Assembly: GCA_016707525.1 (NCBI GenBank)
Contig: JADJHP010000011.1
Span: 62,001 to 126,000, forward strand
Source: Ignavibacteriota bacterium
GTDB lineage: Bacteria; Bacteroidota; Ignavibacteria; UBA10030; UBA6906
Length of the DNA: 64,000 nucleotides
Direction of reading: 5' to 3'
Part shown: in pieces, positions 62,132 through 64,000 of the stretch
Layout of the letters: each line of letters starts with the position of its first letter
Position numbering within the stretch: position 1 is the stretch's first letter
The notes under the pieces: generated by a model
The model's input: only the letters and a program-made list of their open reading frames with translations
The model's database searches: none
Told to the model about the DNA's origin: nothing
Made by a program: the position numbers and the translations under genes

Positions 62132-63358
62132 TTAACGGGTTGCGGGAAAGAGTTGGAGAACGCGGTCCAGTATCCTGTGCGCAACATCCAGCTTCGGCAT
62201 GCGCGGGAGCGGTTCTGGTTTGTCGTCGGTGCCGATGAGCGTGACCACGTTTGTTGCGGACCCGAACGCGGCACCTTCCACGCGCGGGTCGTTCAGCACG
62301 ATGAGGTCCAGTTTCTTGCCGGCACGCTTCTTCCGTGCATGCTCCAAACCGTTGTCGGTCTCGAGCGCGAACCCGACCAGCACCTGATGGGTCCGCATCT
62401 CACCGGCGGTCCGGAGGATGTCCGGATTCTTTACGCATTCGATGACGAAGCGGTCGGTGCTCAATGCCTCTCGTTTGATTTTGGTGTCGGCGGGCGAGGC
62501 CGGCGCGAAGTCCGCGACCGCAGCACTCATTACCAGAGCATCACATGCGCCGAAGTGGTCGGTCACCGCATCGGCCATCTCACGTGCCGTGTGCACATCC
62601 ACACGCTGCACGCCGGCGGGCGTCGACAGATGCACCGGCCCCGCAATGAGCGTCACGGATGCACCACGTGCGGCAGCCGCTTCGGCGACCGCGAAGCCCA
62701 TCTTCCCTGATGACCTGTTGCCGAGGTAGCGGACGGGATCGATCGGCTCCTGCGTCGGCCCTGCGGTGACGAGGATACGCCGGCCGGCGAGGTCCTTCGC
62801 TGTACCCTTCAGAACGTTCTTCACTGCTTCGATGAGCACCGGAGTATCCGGCAGGCGGCCGGGCCCCGAGAGGCCGCTGGCGAGTTCGCCCGCTTCGGGC
62901 TCCACGATATGCACGCCGCGCGAACGGAGCACGCCGATGTTGTGCTGCGTCGCCGCATTGGTGTACATGTCCACGTCCATCGTGGGAGCAACGACGAGAG
63001 GGCCGCGCAGGGCAAGCACAAGGGAGGTGAGGAAGTTGTCCGCCATGCCCGCAGCGATCTTGGCGATCGTGTTGGCCGTGGCGGGAGCGATGAGCATGAC
63101 ATCGGCCCAGACGCCCAGGTCGATGTGTTTCGTCCACTGCGACGTGGGCTGGTCCGGCGACGGCGGGAACATCTCGATGATGACATCCCGCCGGGAGAGT
63201 GTGGCAAAGGTGAGAGGTGTGACGAACTGCGTCGCGGAGGGGGTCATGACAACCTGCACCTCCGCGCCTGCACGCACGAACTCACGGACCAGCAACGCGC
63301 TCTTGTATGCCGCGATGCCGCCCGTGACGCCCAGCAGGATGTGCTTGCCCGTCAGCAC
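62132..63358 (-). CDS. coaBC: Bifunctional phosphopantothenoylcysteine decarboxylase/phosphopantothenate-cysteine ligase
   Basis: The 408-residue protein has the CoaC flavoprotein half (GVTGGIAAYKSALLVREF, His in WTKHIDLGVWAD, PATANTIAKIAAGMADN) and the CoaB half (VTAGPTQEPIDPVRYLGNRS, CVKNPDIL, LVGFALET, NDP near the end). It carries out two steps of coenzyme A synthesis from 4'-phosphopantothenate and cysteine. It sits 13 bases after rpoZ, the usual arrangement in this phylum. Confidence 0.96.
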   Translation of the reverse strand: MLTGKHILLGVTGGIAAYKSALLVREFVRAGAEVQVVMTPSATQFVTPLTFATLSRRDVIIEMFPPSPDQPTSQWTKHIDLGVWADVMLIAPATANTIAKIAAGMADNFLTSLVLALRGPLVVAPTMDVDMYTNAATQHNIGVLRSRGVHIVEPEAGELASGLSGPGRLPDTPVLIEAVKNVLKGTAKDLAGRRILVTAGPTQEPIDPVRYLGNRSSGKMGFAVAEAAAARGASVTLIAGPVHLSTPAGVQRVDVHTAREMADAVTDHFGACDALVMSAAVADFAPASPADTKIKREALSTDRFVIECVKNPDILRTAGEMRTHQVLVGFALETDNGLEHARKKRAGKKLDLIVLNDPRVEGAAFGSATNVVTLIGTDDKPEPLPRMPKLDVAHRILDRVLQLFPATR

Positions 63359-63371
63359 CGGCGGTCACTCC

Positions 63372-63722
63372 TTATTCTTCGGGTGTTTCTTCCTCGGCGG
63401 CCTCTTCATCCTTCACCGTGGGAACCTCTTCACGCTCCTTGAAGCGCCAGGAGAGGGAATCGTCCAGCAGCTGCTCCAGCGCCGTGTCCGTCGGCTTCGG
63501 ACGCTGTTCGAACTCGAGGCTGATCTTCAGCTGGTCGGGGTTGATGTCGTTCTCCTCGGCCTCGGTCTCGGTCTTGGTGGTGATCAGCTCCACCCGCTGG
63601 TTGAACTCGATCTTGATATCGTCGTTGATCTGACGGGCACGCTTGGACGCTGCCACGATGCACTCGTGCACGTTCTTGCCGGTCTGATTGAAGTATTCAA
63701 GATTGATCGGTTTGAGCGCCAT
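63372..63722 (-). CDS. rpoZ: RNA polymerase omega subunit
   Basis: The 116-residue protein has the omega signature KNVHECIVAASKRARQIND and continues through a charged middle to an acidic Glu-rich tail (DEEAAEEETPEE). It chaperones the beta-prime subunit. It is longer than the E. coli subunit, as in other Bacteroidota/Chlorobi. Position between gmk and coaBC supports the call. Confidence 0.9.
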   Translation of the reverse strand: MALKPINLEYFNQTGKNVHECIVAASKRARQINDDIKIEFNQRVELITTKTETEAEENDINPDQLKISLEFEQRPKPTDTALEQLLDDSLSWRFKEREEVPTVKDEEAAEEETPEE

Positions 63723-63733
63723 AGATCTTCTCC

Positions 63734-64000
63734 CTATTGCTGTAGGTGATATTTTACGATCGCGTCGACCTCATCGGTCGCTTTGCTCAGGACATCGTTG
63801 ACGACCTGGTGGTCGAACAACGCTGCCTGATCCAGTTCCATCGGCACACGCTCCATCCGCTGCCGTAGCGTTTCTGCATCTTCGGTGAGCCGCGCACGCA
63901 GGCGCTGCTCGAGTACTTCCACCGACGGCGGCCTGATGAAGATCAGGCAGGCCTCGGGATACGCGCGCTTGATCGACAGCGCACCTTTCACATCCACATC
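63734..64000 (-). CDS. gmk: Guanylate kinase, C-terminal part, cut by window edge
   Basis: The last 88 or so residues are present: DVDVKGALSIKRAYPEACLI (the DVD-x-x-G segment after the nucleotide-binding part), FIRPPSVEVLEQRLRAR (LID) and FDHQVVNDVLSKATDEVD. It converts GMP and ATP to GDP and ADP. The P-loop half lies beyond the right edge. Confidence 0.92.
   Translation of the reverse strand, partial: DVDVKGALSIKRAYPEACLIFIRPPSVEVLEQRLRARLTEDAETLRQRMERVPMELDQAALFDHQVVNDVLSKATDEVDAIVKYHLQQ

Overview
The window looks like a GC-rich (around 60% by eye) chromosome segment from a Bacteroidota/Chlorobi/Ignavibacteria-type bacterium or a nearby uncultured lineage. The evidence is two secreted proteins ending in type IX secretion (T9SS) sorting tails with the NYPNPFNP signature, DUF4412, DUF1460 and DUF3857 proteins, and a gmk-rpoZ-coaBC-udg-dnaB housekeeping block at the right end. 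No tRNA, rRNA or CRISPR array was recognised.

Layout. 1-217 is the start of a C5-cytosine DNA methyltransferase cut by the left edge. 513-3100 holds a GH18 chitinase-like enzyme and a divergent aspartyl-protease/PDZ protein. 3189-14647 is rich in signalling genes: three histidine kinases, a REC-PAS-REC-LuxR regulator and a chemoreceptor, mixed with DUF1801 and DinB-type genes. 15069-21107 is a saccharolytic block: sugar isomerase-like TIM barrel, a large GH106-like hydrolase, and a GH105 unsaturated rhamnogalacturonyl hydrolase. 21487-24352 carries small redox, metal and sensor genes. 24626-37012 contains two T9SS-exported proteins (an FG-GAP/CARDB protein and a pectate lyase), a six-hairpin glycosidase and several small membrane genes. 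37150-38053 is an MNT-HEPN nucleotidyltransferase module with a degraded HEPN half and a perfect AT-rich inverted repeat upstream. 39034-45233 encodes a paired active and inactive DUF3857/transglutaminase set and an M1 metallopeptidase. 47437-54199 is an operon of porin, small phosphate-binding-like protein, BarA-like hybrid kinase and REC-PAS-kinase-REC, with a consensus sigma-54 promoter in front. 59587-64000 is the core replication, repair, coenzyme A and transcription block.

Repeats are the other main theme. Palindromes with the core GTGCATGCAC recur at 21168, 31060, 32182, 32276, 47371 and 59414, and as a 64-bp tandem array at 46430-46796. A 65-bp repeat holding a perfect 30-bp palindrome occurs twice, each time between the end of a small membrane-protein gene and the start of a DUF1801 gene; the two copies have decayed reciprocally. 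A 35-bp tandem repeat has grown out of the start-codon region of an SDR-like gene. A run of 30 G's inside the uracil-DNA glycosylase gene puts its two halves in different frames.

Biologically the segment suggests an organism that degrades plant pectin and rhamnogalacturonan, exports enzymes through T9SS, and uses many multi-PAS hybrid kinases to sense its surroundings.
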